35,077 bases of DNA from contig FN649745.1 in the NCBI GenBank assembly GCA_000310025.1, positions 1,288,654 through 1,323,730 on the forward strand, in the 5' to 3' direction. The position numbers and the translations under genes are program-made. Below, piece by piece: positions 10,801 through 21,541 of the stretch. The number at the start of each line of letters is the position of its first letter. Position 1 is the first letter of the stretch. The notes beneath the pieces are model-generated. The model had not been told where the DNA came from and made no database searches. It saw only the letters and a list, made by a program, of their open reading frames with translations. The DNA comes from Ectocarpus siliculosus (lineage: Eukaryota > Sar > Phaeophyceae > Ectocarpales > Ectocarpaceae).

Positions 10801-11916
10801 CTGTGTCTGGGCTGTTCACTTCCACAACATGCAGTTAAGGTCGAGGTGCCGCTAAAGAACGTGGGAATCTATCGCGTACACATTCCCCCCCTCCCCCAAC
10901 AATATAGGTGGTGCTGACCAATCAGCGTCGAGAACGACGAGCTCCGTACCGATGCACTGGTCGTGACTCAAACTGTTCGACAGTCTGGCTTCTCTGCTCC
11001 AGCCACACTGGTAAGCCCGGGTCGTGCGAAAACCAGCCTCTTCCCGAACCCCCGCACCACCCCTCTGCGGTGCATGCCTGTAAAGTTGCATGTGGACGAG
11101 CGCGAATACGACCTACCAAACTCCAACACGTTCATGTTGTCCTTCAGAATAAACGTTACAGAAAACTTGCGCACTCGCGTGCCGTGCGGTACTTCCCGTA
11201 ATTCAAGCCGGGATATGGGGAGGGTCTCCGCCGCCCTGTGACCCTTCCTTGCGTACAGAGCAACAGGCAGCAGCTGCTCTATGGCAGCAGCCACGCGTGC
11301 AGCTTCAGGATGTCCATGGAGCCAACAACGAACCATACAACACTATTTATACTCAAAGCTGCGGTCCAGGAAGACATTCGGAAACTCCCGCCACAATCCG
11401 AGATGGTTCTCAATCCAACACCTGCTGTGGTTGCAACGGAGCAGGACCGAACTTGAGCGATAGCTCTCTGAAGACCGTGAACCCAACCATCGCGCTGAGG
11501 CCGCGGAACCGCTCACAAACTCTGTTTTTTCTCTGGGTTGACCGGTTCAGTCCATGTCTGTTGAGCCTGCCCAAGAGAAAAGCACGAAAAGACATGGGTA
11601 AGTTGCCCAGAAACGTGGGACGCAGAAAATCGTTGTTGAGGACATGTATCCCCTGCAAGTGCGGTTGGTTTTTCAGGCAGGTTATCCCGGAGAAAGATAG
11701 TGGGGCCCCTCTGGTTCGTGACAGCCTCGACTATTCGCCGAACTCGAACCGCTCGCGACAGACGATCACGACCATGCCCAAAGCAATTGGAACTTGAGCG
11801 CCCACTCCAAGAAGTTGGACTAGGGTGCATGTCGCTCTTGAAATAGTACATATTGATCTATTTAGGGACATGAGAGACACACTTACCAGAGCACATTTTA
11901 TTAGTTTTTGGTTGTT
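7889..11916. other. 4-kb intergenic stretch
   Basis: No convincing gene is found. A minus-strand frame at 9562-9155 (135 codons) and frames around 10968-11336 and 11249-11797 have no recognisable domain. From about 9800 to 11800 the plus strand is rich in A and C, so the minus strand is T/G-rich. That fits a long 3' untranslated or downstream region of the minus-strand kinase gene ending at 11917, but this is inference from composition. Confidence 0.4.
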
Positions 11917-14900
11917 TCATTCCGAAGCCACCGCCGTCGCCACAAGTTCTGCGCCTGTAGTGCCACCACCGTTGGTCGAAGCCGATGTTGGCCACAGTTT
12001 GCTTACGCTGCTATTGCGGCGCACCCTGCGCGACACGTCCGACACGCTCCGCACCCTTTCCTCCTCTGGAGCCCATTGGCCGCCGACATCAAGTGCTGTT
12101 TTGGCTCGGTTCGCTGCAGCAGCCGGTTCGCGCTCGTGGTCGCCGCCGCCGCTGCCGCCGCTCCTTCTCTGGCTGTCGTGCCTTGCTTCTGCCCCCACCT
12201 CTGTCTTTGGTGCTGTCGTGATTTCGGTCGTCCTGCTCTGGCACACCTGCTGCGACCATGACGGCGCATCTGCCGCCCCCGACGACACCAACCCCGCCGT
12301 CTCTCGCCGGAGTGCATCGGCGATGATTTCCCTCTTGCTGATGATCGCCTGGTGCTGCTGGCAACGATGCCCACTGCAGCGTCCACCAACGCCACCGCCA
12401 CAAGTGGAAGTATCATCCGCAACACCGACGGCAGAAGTAGTCCACTCTGGAGCCCTGCTGTGGCCTTCGCTGTCGGTTTCGTCGCTCTCCTTTGATTTGA
12501 GGACGCTGGCCACGAGAAGCGATTCTGGCGCCGGACGTGAACATCTGGTTCCCTCCGACGAATCCTGCTCTGTCGGCACCTTGCTGCCTCGGCCAGCTTT
12601 CCCCCCCCGCGCCGAACCCCGAGCCTCACCGTTGGGCGGCGCCGAAGCCACGCCCTCGAATAGATCGGGCCCACGACTCTTCCTGCGGATTGAACGCCAC
12701 CTTCGCTTCGCCAGGGCGAAGTAGGTGGGAGAGGACGTCGGACGAAGCGGCAGCGGCAAGGAGCTACTCCTATCCAACGGTGAATCACACCCGGGCGAGG
12801 GACAGGAGAAAGAGGGAGCAAACAGGCGGTTGCTGTCGTCGCGCGCGGCAGAACCTCTGCCGTTTCCGGTCTCGTTGCTCCTGCTTGGAAGTCGAGTGCC
12901 GCTGAAGGCGCTCGCTGGAGTCCTCGACGATAGCTGCGACCAGGAGTGGCGGCGGTTGCTTTTATCACGCCTCCGGAGGCTGCCGCGCCTGCCACCCGGT
13001 GCCGCCGTTGACTCGTAGGAGGGCCGCTTCCGCCTGTCCTTTGTTGAGAGCTCCGCGTAGATGATCTTGAGGACTGTGACTATCTCCGCCGCCACCGGTC
13101 TCTTGGCGTGGTCGGCGTGCCAGGCGGAGGCTAGCAGGGTGCAAAGTCGGTTGGGCCAGCTCCTGCGGACCTCGGGGCGGTCTCCACCCTTGATCACCCT
13201 CTGCTTGCCGAATAGTTGTTGACGTTGGCGGAATAGTACACCGACGAGACGAACAAGACGTCAAAAAAGGTTGGGGGGAGCGAAGGACGCCGGGGAAATG
13301 GGGTCAATGGTGACAGGCGTCATTGTCCATTTGTACTACACACCGGAAACCACCTGTAGCTGATCATCGCCATGGATTGCTTGAACGGGAACGCGCGATC
13401 TGCCAGTGAAACCTTACGCAGGCGATCGATGTAGTGCTAGCGGTGTCCCTCGGCGTATTCCATTTGTTCCACATCCAAACGAAACGTCGGGTACGATAGA
13501 TCGCCCGTCTGGTGAAAGGGCTGTTCTCGACGCGCACCTTGATAAAAGTAGCCTCGCTCATGTCCGAGTATGGCTTCTCGATGGCCAAAATCTCCCAGCT
13601 GAGGATAGCCCAGCTGTAGATGTCCACCTTAACGTTGTACGGCTCGTGTTTCACGAGTTCGGGTGCCATGTACCTGTAGGACCCCACCTCGCCAGTCATC
13701 TGTCGACGGTGCACGGGATGACGGAAGGTGGTTGGCTCGCACGCACAGAATACTCTCGTGGGCGTGGGCTTCAATTGTTGCTTTCATCCAACTGGTCATA
13801 TCTGTCTAGCGCCGACGGAGGCGACAAAGAGATTAATGGCATCCAGGGGCCGTTTGACATGAACGCTGTGGGAGAAAGAGCCAAAACGACGAGTGGCGTT
13901 TCGAAACAGTGGAGGTGTGGTTATCGGCGTCCCACTTATTCTGGACGTCGGTTTTGCACTGTTCGGCATGTTTGGACGCACCAGCCCGGGTCATTCGGGA
14001 GGGAGGCCACGCCACACAGGAGCATACTATTATCCACCTTCCTATGCATAGTGCGGTGGTTGCCTTAGCTTTATCGCGGGAAGGGTTCAGCCGTCTCGTT
14101 ACCCTCATTGAGCGAGAACGTCGAATTTTGCAGTATTGTGTGATATCACTTATCCACGTGTTCGGGAACAATGTGAGACAAATTTCAGATCGAGTGAGTG
14201 GAAGGAAACATTGAGACATTATGTACGATCTAGTCGTACCCCCCCCCCCTCGCTATACTACCTTGCCGTGTTGAGAACGTTTGACCGTCTCGGCGCTTCG
14301 AGGGAAAACGCAAAGAGAAAGAAACAGCGTACAAGTCCACTCGGAGGAAGCACCGACACACATCAGACCGCGTCGAAAACAGGCATCGCACCGCACCTAC
14401 ACGAAGCAAAAACCGCGCTGCATGAACGGCACCGCACCGCACCGCACGCCGCATCGAAACGCACACAAACAGTGCATCACATCGTACGCACACCCAAATA
14501 TCTACGAGATTAGCCGATCGACAAAATAATTACAGCTGGGCCCCCTTACAGTGCAGGTGCCCGGTATAGTGCCGGTGAAATCTGCTGACACAGATTTTAA
14601 GCTCCTCGATCCCGAATAGTGCAGGTGGCCGGTATAGCGCAGGTGAAATCTCTGGACACTGGACACACCCCTGCACTATAGAGGGCCCAGTAACACGCGC
14701 TAACGCCGCCGGAGACGTGCCTCACCTTGTATGTGCCATCATCCTCACAGCCGGGCGGAGCCATCTTGGAGAGTCCGAAGTCTGCCAGAATACAACGTCA
14801 CAAGATACGGTGGGTAGGTGAGGAGGCACGCAAAGAAGATGATGGCGAAAGCTAGTCACGACTGACTACTGGTGGTTTGACGGCCAAACCAATCACCGTT

Positions 14901-17900
14901 GCGGCACCGCCTGTGCCCCTCCAACAACATGTTCGATCGCTTTGATTGAAAGCTATTGAAGGCATTTGCCTATCGTACGTTGACGGTGGACTCACCCATG
15001 AGCTTGAGACGCCCATTCTGCGCGAACCCAACGTTGACCTGAAGGGATCAAGGCAACATCAGAACGATTCGTGAGTCGATGTTGGCCACTCTCCATCTTG
15101 AGCCGACTTTCTGGGGAGCGTCGAAACCTGGTCCCACGTGTGCTGGATGGAAGAATGCATGCTATCTGCCCTGTCTTTCAGCTCGATTGCAACAGCGCAT
15201 AAAAAAAAATGCCAACCGGCAGATAGATGGTTTTGTCGGGACAGAGGCCCTAGTCGGTGGAATACGCACACAAGCCCCCCAAGTAGGCACTGTCTGCAAC
15301 CTGCCCGTAACACCCAGCAAGGCAAGACGTACGTACCATCCGAACAGACGTGCTCTGCCGCTGGTCGATGGGGGTATTGCAATTGAATGGCCCCATGCAC
15401 AGTGCCGTTGACTGGTTGGCCGACCAGACTCTGCCTATCACTAGCCTACGCTGCCACCAACGCCCTCGTTCATGGGACCCTCACACTCTTGATGTCGCGG
15501 TGCATTATGGGGCCGATACCAGACCCTCCGTGCACGTACTCCAGGGCTTGTGCGAGCTCCAGGGTCCGCTGCAGTCGGCTGGTGCCGTACAGAACAGAAT
15601 GGAAAGAGCAGGAAACGGATCAAAATTGACACGATCATGTCACATTTCGAAGAATGTGTTTGCCTGTCACAAACGCGCGAAGATACTGGCCGCGGCTGAA
15701 ACGCGATACATTCGCCTATCGGTGAATCGCGGGTTGTGCAAATACTAATATTTGCTTCGCCACGTACAGTTCAACAACCAATATGAATAACAAAAAGTAC
15801 CAGTTTCGAAGAAAACTGCACACTTCATCGATGGATAAACGCTCACCAACGAAAAGGAACCATCTTCATCTTCCGCGCCCGGGCCATTGTGGTCCTAAGG
15901 TTCTTGTCGACGGGCACGATTGTCTCGAACAGGTGTCCCACGGTTCCGAAGGCCAGCTTCTCCAGCAGCAGGCAGACGTCTATCTCTTTCCAATCGTCGT
16001 AGTCTTCGCGACATCTCACGCGACTGTTACGACATTTTCGGGGGGGGGGGGGGGGNNNNNNNNNNNNNNNNNNNNNNNNNNNNNNNNNNNNNNNNNNNNN
16101 NNNNNNNNNNNNNNNNNNNNNNNNNNNNNNNNNNNNNNNNNNNNNNNNNNNNNNNGGGGGGGGGGGGGGGGGAGGGGGGGGGGCATCGAGCAAGTCGGCA
16201 TGGTCCGGATTGATAGCTCTATGTACAGAAGCAGCGGTAGATATCGTCCGAAAGTCGAACCTAGATCGCCCAACCGCAGAAATATGGTGGTTCCTCACAA
16301 CAGAGCCGCATTCCTTTATGCAAGCCGGCTCCAAGGCTCGGGAGCATATCAGTGTTGTACGTAGTGAGAGTTTCCGTCCGTGCATGCTTGTATGTATAAG
16401 ATCTTGGCCGTAGGGTGCCAGGAGCGGCTTCACTCGTCTCACCACATGCCGTAGACGTCGACGATGTTTGGGTGGGACAGAGACCGGAGACAGTCATACT
16501 CTGTCCACAGATTGGCCAGGGCCACTCTCCGCTCGGAGAGGGGCAGGTCTTGTCGTACGCGTTTGGCCACCACGCTCCACCCCCGGTACTTGCACGCGTA
16601 CACCGCGCAGAAAGCGCCCGTATCGATGAACTGAGTATGTCGCGGCGGGCGATTCAAGGCATCGGAAGGAGCGACAAAAACATGGGGTTAGGTTGACTGC
16701 CCTGCTCCTACCGTGGAGATGGAACCCATCGGGGGCTACAGCAGTAGTTTCGCATCCATCGCACGGAAAAAATATTCGAGCACCCAGGAAAAGGGGTGTC
16801 CACATAAGCCATGCACCAACGCTTACTTGGCAGTCCCGCCTATACAAACCTGCAAGAGCACGGTTTACCACCCAAGAGCGACCTAGGCCTACTCCAAGCA
16901 CCACCAACCTACAGTAGCACCTACCTACGTCAGACGCCAACCTAGAAGCCGGGACGTTTGTTTGCGCTCAAGTTCTCATATATCCGCTCACGTTTTCATA
17001 TCACCTCGGTGGCGGGGGGGGGGGGTCACAGCGTGTAGATGTTTGTATCCCGACAACACTGCTGCAGCTGGTTGTTGCTGCTGCTGATGGTGCTGTTCGT
17101 GTACATAATATAAATAGTTGCTGTTCTTTTTTCGGAGGTAGTGCCGGCGGGGGTGTCATCCCCCTGTGGCGAAGGGCTCAAGCACTTCGGTAGTGTGAAT
17201 TTGTACTGTGTCCGAGAAGCTACTACTACATGTAGTTGCCGAATCTCTAATCGCTCGTTTATTGTTTCTTACGTGGTGCTTTCTCTGGCTCCTTGTAATG
17301 CGTGCTTGTGCTCGCCGTATATCCCCGATATCGTGAGGTCCGCAAGCGTAAGAGTTTGAGGGTGTCGCAAAAAAGAATAGATAATAAATCATTTCAGCGT
17401 TGTCACTCTTTTCACAGCAGTCCTTCGCATATCCGCCCCCGCCCCGCGGGGACTTTTGGCCCCGGGGTATTTCTAATTTCTAGTTTCGAAGGAAAGTTTC
17501 CCCTCCTCTTATTATCTTTGAGAGTGACCCCGGGGACGTTTCCCCCCCAAAAAAAGTGTTCGTTCGCCCCCTTGGAGCATTGTCAAAGGATGAAATCACG
17601 GTAATCACAGCAGTTGTCAGTAGTAGTGTTAGTGTTGGACGTGGGGGACATTATTTGGGGTGTCCGCACCACCAACAAAACACGCTTTGTGGCCAGCGTT
17701 TGTGCCGCACAACGAACAGATAAGGCAACTCAAGCATTCTTTGCGTCGCAATGCACGCCCCCCTTTGGCATATTCCGCCCTGCATCACCCCAACAACGGT
17801 TTCGATCTACAATCGCGCTCCATGGGCGGGGGGGGGGTCAATCAAGCCGTATCGATGTGCCCGGCGAATCAAGTGGAGCTTCCAAACCTCCAAAGTATAT

Positions 17901-19174
17901 AAATGACTTGGTGACTCCCTCTGTGTGCCCGCCGAAAACAACGACAACATACCGCCGGTACAATATTCGTGCTGTTCAACTGGCACGAAACCAGTGAAGT
18001 ACCCACCTCCGCAGTCCACCCTTGAGACTTATTATAAGTGTACTGCTGCTGTGTACCGCTGGAAAATAAAAGATTTACGTGAACTGATGAGGCCAATGGC
18101 AAAGAAAGAAAATGAAACCGCAAGAGGACTGCTGAGAGCCTGCTGTGCAGGCTCGATCTGCAACAGACCATTGGTTACCGCCGACTCCGGACAAATAAAT
18201 GTAGATAATGCTGTAAACGTGTTTGTTTCCCCTTCCTTGCTGCACCCACACATACAGGGGCCTCGGGATGAAAAAAAATTGCGAACTTGATGTGGCTCGT
18301 GCAAAAAGGCCTCTCCAAACGTACAGCACGCGTTGCATCTTCCTATGCATAGACACGTGCGCATCGGAGAAGCACGACCATGTGCTCGATGACCAACAAG
18401 AAATAAATACACGCGCCGCCCTGTACGCAAAACTTTGTACATCATCAGCAAGTTACTCCAAAGAAGGTAGAATAGAATCAAAATCCCCCCGACACGACAC
18501 TGACGGAGACGGAGACGACTTGTTTGCGATTTCCGACAGCGGTGGCAAGTGGATACGCCCGCTCACAACGAATCTTGGGCGAGGTCGGTGCATGGGCGTA
18601 TGGCGTGCTGCCCTCTGCTACATATCTCATCAATACCACGATGATATCTCGAATTGTTAGTCTTTCTGTGTGTGTTTTTATTATTCTTTAATCAGTACCA
18701 CGATGATACCTCATCATCTACACGGCGGCCCGTTTCGAGAACTTCTCTCTCTGTACCGACGGGTTTCGAATTTCGCATTCATTCGTTGTTTCGAATAACA
18801 TCGACGGGACACATTTTTTCTCGCTTCTATAGAAAAAACCGTTGGAAACAATTGTACGTGATACTTGTACGATCGAAGACTGCTGTACCCCGTTCGAGAG
18901 AATACCAAGCAGTCTCTTAGTCTCTCTACTCCTCGCGGGCTTCTCCCCTCGTGCCCACCTCCATGTCGGTGAGGGTCACCACAGGAAGGCTCGTGATTGC
19001 AGACCTCCCAGCTGTCGCCGCCGCTGTATCCTCGCCCGAAGGTGATGATGGGATCTTGGAGGCATGTGCTCCGCCTGAAGAATGTGGTCGCTGGTTGCAC
19101 GAGCATTGTTGCGGCGCATTGAAGTGTTCAGGCTCCCCCGGATACCAGTCCGGCTTTGAACCGGAGGTACCCAT
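11917..19174 (-). CDS. TKL-family protein kinase, 8 exons, likely N-myristoylated
   Basis: Reconstructed exons, 5' to 3' on the minus strand: 19174-18959, 16630-16443, 16023-15847, 15578-15485, 15038-14996, 14781-14726, 13699-13538, 13200-11917. All introns are GT-AG and the frame is kept throughout, giving 739 aa. The protein opens MGTSGSK, matching the N-myristoylation pattern MGxxxS(K), so membrane attachment is likely. The kinase domain covers about residues 68-365. It has a reduced glycine loop (TGAFCAVY), the ATP lysine in VVAKRV (K95), helix-C glutamate E116, HRDIKS (D222), DFGLSK (D240), MTGEVGSYRYMAPE (E272), DIYSWAILSWEIL, and a C-lobe Arg in HAKRP. The activation-loop and C-lobe pattern is typical of TKL (Raf/ILK-like) Ser/Thr kinases. 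About 375 residues of Ser/Arg/Gly-rich, probably disordered tail follow. The substrate is unknown. The MULE starts 608 bp upstream. The start is firm because an in-frame stop lies upstream with no other ATG between. Confidence 0.88.
13700..14725 (-). other. Intron 6 of the TKL kinase (contains a MITE)
   Basis: This 1026-bp intron separates the DFG exon from the activation-loop/APE exon. On the minus strand it starts GTGAGG and ends CGACAG. The plus strand is A/C-rich around 14280-14520. A small inverted-repeat element occupies 14536-14690, only 35 bp inside the donor site. Two alternative minus-strand frames run through parts of it but have no domains. Confidence 0.75.
14536..14690. mobile_element. 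155-bp MITE-like element in kinase intron
   Basis: The ends are inverted repeats of about 24 bp: CTGGGCCCCCTTACAGTGCA on the left and, read inward from the right, CTGGGCCCTCTATAGTGCAG. Inside are two direct copies of a 36-bp unit (CAGTGCAGGTGCCCGGTATA at about 14549 and TAGTGCAGGTGGCCGGTATA at about 14618), about 69 bp apart. The size and ends fit a non-autonomous DNA transposon. The target duplication is not clear, so the superfamily is not assigned. Confidence 0.6.
16056..16155. other. Assembly gap (100 N)
   Basis: Exactly 100 N's are flanked by G runs on both sides (about 16 bases on the left, and 16 G's plus a further G run on the right). The round number suggests a gap of unknown size. 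It lies inside intron 2 of the TKL kinase. The flanking exons join in frame, so no coding sequence need be missing. Confidence 0.95.
16631..18958 (-). other. Intron 1 of the TKL kinase (2.3 kb)
   Basis: On the minus strand the intron starts GTGGGC after the codon for E72 and ends CTCAG before the exon that begins FIDTGAF. The phase-0 junction reads VTLTDME then FIDTGAF, which fits the start of a kinase domain. The intron contains a CTG/GTT microsatellite near 17060-17100, a G run near 17014, GC-rich palindromic blocks near 17440-17540, and a repeated 12-mer TACCACGATGAT (about 18635 and 18689). No other gene is seen in it. Confidence 0.7.
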
Positions 19175-19781
19175 GCCCGGCAACAGCAGCAGCAGCCGCA
19201 GCCGCAGCAGCAGCAGCTCTTTTGGCTGTTTAGCATGTTTCGTCGTTCAAGGCAGCCAGGGGAGGGGGCGCGCGATATTGTGGCGGGTTGTAATTTCACA
19301 TCCCTTACGGGCAAGCCACTGGCGGCGGTGAAATTCTGATGCAGCTCTCTGCTCAGTCAGCTGCTGCATCACACACGAACCCAGCAACAATGCCGAACAC
19401 ATACATAGCAACCATTCGGATGCCCCCGCTCTTGGCTTGTCCATTCAAGAGTGAGAGCCTTGTTGATGCCAAGAACGAAAGGTGGCCAGTAAGAATGTCA
19501 ATGGTAGTTTCTGATCGTCTTGCAGATCAAGAAATGTAAGCTTCGCACCACAAGCCGCGTAAATCGTGCGCGCCATCGGGAATGTCCCGGCCGTTGTCTG
19601 CATAGCTATGCCGTCAGGCGGCTGCTAGCTGCGGAAACACAATACACACCCTCTCGATCTATGAGAAAGCTGCTACTACTGCTTTGCGCTCGAGAAGGAG
19701 CGTGTAGCTGGCAGCAACCCTCCATGCATCAGGATCGGCGCGTGGAGTAGCCTCAACACAATAGCGTACCGGCCCCGCGGG
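19175..19781. promoter_or_regulatory. Probable 5' region of the TKL kinase
   Basis: This lies between the kinase start codon and the MULE. Just upstream of the ATG is a CAG/CCG repeat (about 19182-19222), read on the gene strand as CTG and CGG units. No TATA box or other defined element is recognised. The transposon edge bounds the region, so any regulatory sequence further out is now 6 kb away. Confidence 0.3.
19769..19781 (+). repeat. Candidate target-site duplication, left
   Basis: CCGGCCCCGCGGG lies directly before the left MULE inverted repeat and recurs perfectly, in the same orientation, directly after the right one. One base (G, or its complement C) lies between the 13-mer and the shared CGCGAATATT on each side and is assigned to the element. 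Confidence 0.55.
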
Positions 19782-19898
19782 GCGCGAATATTTGCAATCC
19801 ATGGATTATAGAAGAGAACCACAGTCCAAACATCCAGACGGATCGAAACCCCGGGAAACCGCCCGGAGTGTCCCCGAAGAGGTTCTTCTCCCTCTCCT
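19782..19898 (+). repeat. MULE terminal inverted repeat, left
   Basis: About 117 bp matches the reverse complement of 25713-25831 with few differences. It contains CAATCCATGGATTATAGAAG and CGGGAAACCGCCCGGAGTGT, both nearly identical in the partner. Similarity fades after a CCCTCTC stretch. Confidence 0.9.
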
Positions 19899-20522
19899 AT
19901 AAAAGCAGCGATAATCACGGCGGCGGAGAGCCGTCTGAAGGCGGCGACACGCACCCGCACGCTGGGGGAAGACGAGGAGACAACACACAACGATAACTGG
20001 TGAGATCCCGTCCCGACAGGCGTCCGTGCATCCTCTGTGTCTGTGCCTCACCCTCACCCTCTCTGTGATGTTTTTTTTGGAAATAAAATAGCAACGGCCG
20101 CACCCGCACCAGCGCCATGTGTGTGTTGGTCTGTCTCCTGTGTTGCAGCCTCCCTCATGCTGTCCCACGTGTCGATGCTGCTCTGTACCTGTTGTTGCCG
20201 TCGTACGTACGTTGGTGATCATGTGCCTGCACTGGTGTGGTCAGGCCAGGCCAGGCCCTGCCTGTTGTCCTTGCCGTATAGTCCGGAGTCTTTTCTTCTG
20301 GCTGCTCGGCTGTATGGTGGTGCTACAGCAGTGCTGGGCTGGTAGAGGTGCAGGCATTGTGCACGCACTTGCCCAACCCCTTAACTTCATGTGTCTACCC
20401 TCCATGTTCGCGTCGTGGGACCCGTGGCCTGCCGTGCGGTAGTGTCATTGCTAGGAATGCTTCCATCCAGTGCTGCTCTGTCGGCCTCTTACGGTGCTCG
20501 TCATGCTGGCGCTGCGGGAGCC

Positions 20523-21334
20523 TTTGCGGGCTACCCTGTACAAGCCCACCCCGTACAGCAACAACAGCAGCAGATATTGACCACCAGCCCTCCGCCGGAA
20601 ACGCAGGCGAGACGGGTTGATGTTTGACAAGTGCGGTTCGACGTGACACCGGCAATGTTTGTTCCGTGGGTGTAGCACGCCAGTGGATTGTCGCTGCTGT
20701 GCTGTACCTCGTGCCTTTCAACGCGTGCACGTACGGTTCGCTGTTTTCGTGTACTCAGCGGTGGACGGCGAAACGTTTCATTTGTCTTGTCTTGTGATCA
20801 AACGTTGACATGGTGTCCTTCCATTCCGCCGCGTGGTGGGTTTCGCGTGCGGTTGCAGGCCATGCTTTCACCTCGCACTGGTCTGCCGTTGGGAACTCCG
20901 GCCCCGTGTGGGTGCTCCCGATGCTGGGGCCGCCGGAGGTTTTGCGGGCTACCCTGTACAAGCCCACCCCGTACAGCAACAACAGCAGCAGACATTGACC
21001 ACCAGCCCCCCGCCGGAAACGCAGGCGAGACGGGTTGGTGCTTGACACGTGCCGTTCGGCGTGACACCCACAATGTTTTTTTGTGTGCTTTACTTGATGT
21101 TGCTGCTGCTGTTCCCCTTGGCCCCATGAAAAGAGCACCGGTATCTGGCATTCCCCCGGTCCACATCAAGGCTCCCTGTAGAGGCCCTGCCATTGTTTCC
21201 GTGGGTGTAGCACGCCAATTGATTGTCCCTGCTGTGCTGCACCTCGTGCCTTTCAACGCGTGCACGTTCGGTTCGCTGTTTTCGTGTACTCAGCGGTGGA
21301 CGGCGAAACGTTTCATTTGTCTTGTCTTGTGAAT
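20523..21334 (+). repeat. Tandem duplication inside the MULE
   Basis: Unit 1 (about 20523-20796) and unit 2 (about 20940-21334) share long near-identical blocks. One starts GCGGGCTACCCTGTACAAGC (about 20526 and 20944); the other starts CCGTGGGTGTAGCACGCCA (about 20664 and 21200) and runs to CTTGTCTTGTGA. Unit 2 contains about 117 extra bases between the two blocks. Weaker similarity continues upstream of each unit. It lies 5' of the recognised transposase exons and may affect the element's promoter or 5' exons. Confidence 0.85.
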
Positions 21335-21530
21335 CAAATATGGGGCAAGGAAGATTGAACTCGTTGGAGTAGGTCTACAGTGGCTCCCGTCGTATCCCAC
21401 GGTTTGTCATGGTTGGTAGTCATGATGCCGCATGACGAACGGCCCTTGAAGCGTGGTACTGCTGTCGCCTCCACATTGTTACCCTGTTTGTCTGTGACAC
21501 GCCACTTATTTTTGTGCTCCCGGCTCTCCC
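21334..21530 (-). CDS. Possible minus-strand ORF or exon within the MULE
   Basis: Just upstream of the first recognised transposase exon, the minus strand is open and reads as a plausible protein segment: NKWRVTDKQGNNVEATAVP, then FKGRSSCGIMTTN, ending SSLPHI and a stop at 21334. The plus strand has no matching coding frame here. It could be the last exon of a second, divergent gene carried by the element, or a piece of captured host gene. I recognise no domain with certainty; a DNA-binding region is only a guess. Confidence 0.3.
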
Positions 21531-21541
21531 ATACGGCGCAG

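Noticed and set aside
11825-12724. 299-codon plus-strand open frame and other frames over 12003-12995
   Set aside because: They are antisense or shifted frames of the low-complexity tail of the TKL kinase, whose own frame is fixed by the kinase domain.
18951-19331. 126-codon plus-strand frame with a poly-Ser stretch
   Set aside because: It looked plausible at first, but the minus strand here is exon 1 of the TKL kinase, with exact phase and motif agreement. The Ser run is only the CAG repeat.
20688-21332. 214-codon plus-strand frame in the MULE
   Set aside because: It runs through the tandem duplication, is rich in Cys and Leu from GT/CT-rich DNA, and shows no transposase motif.
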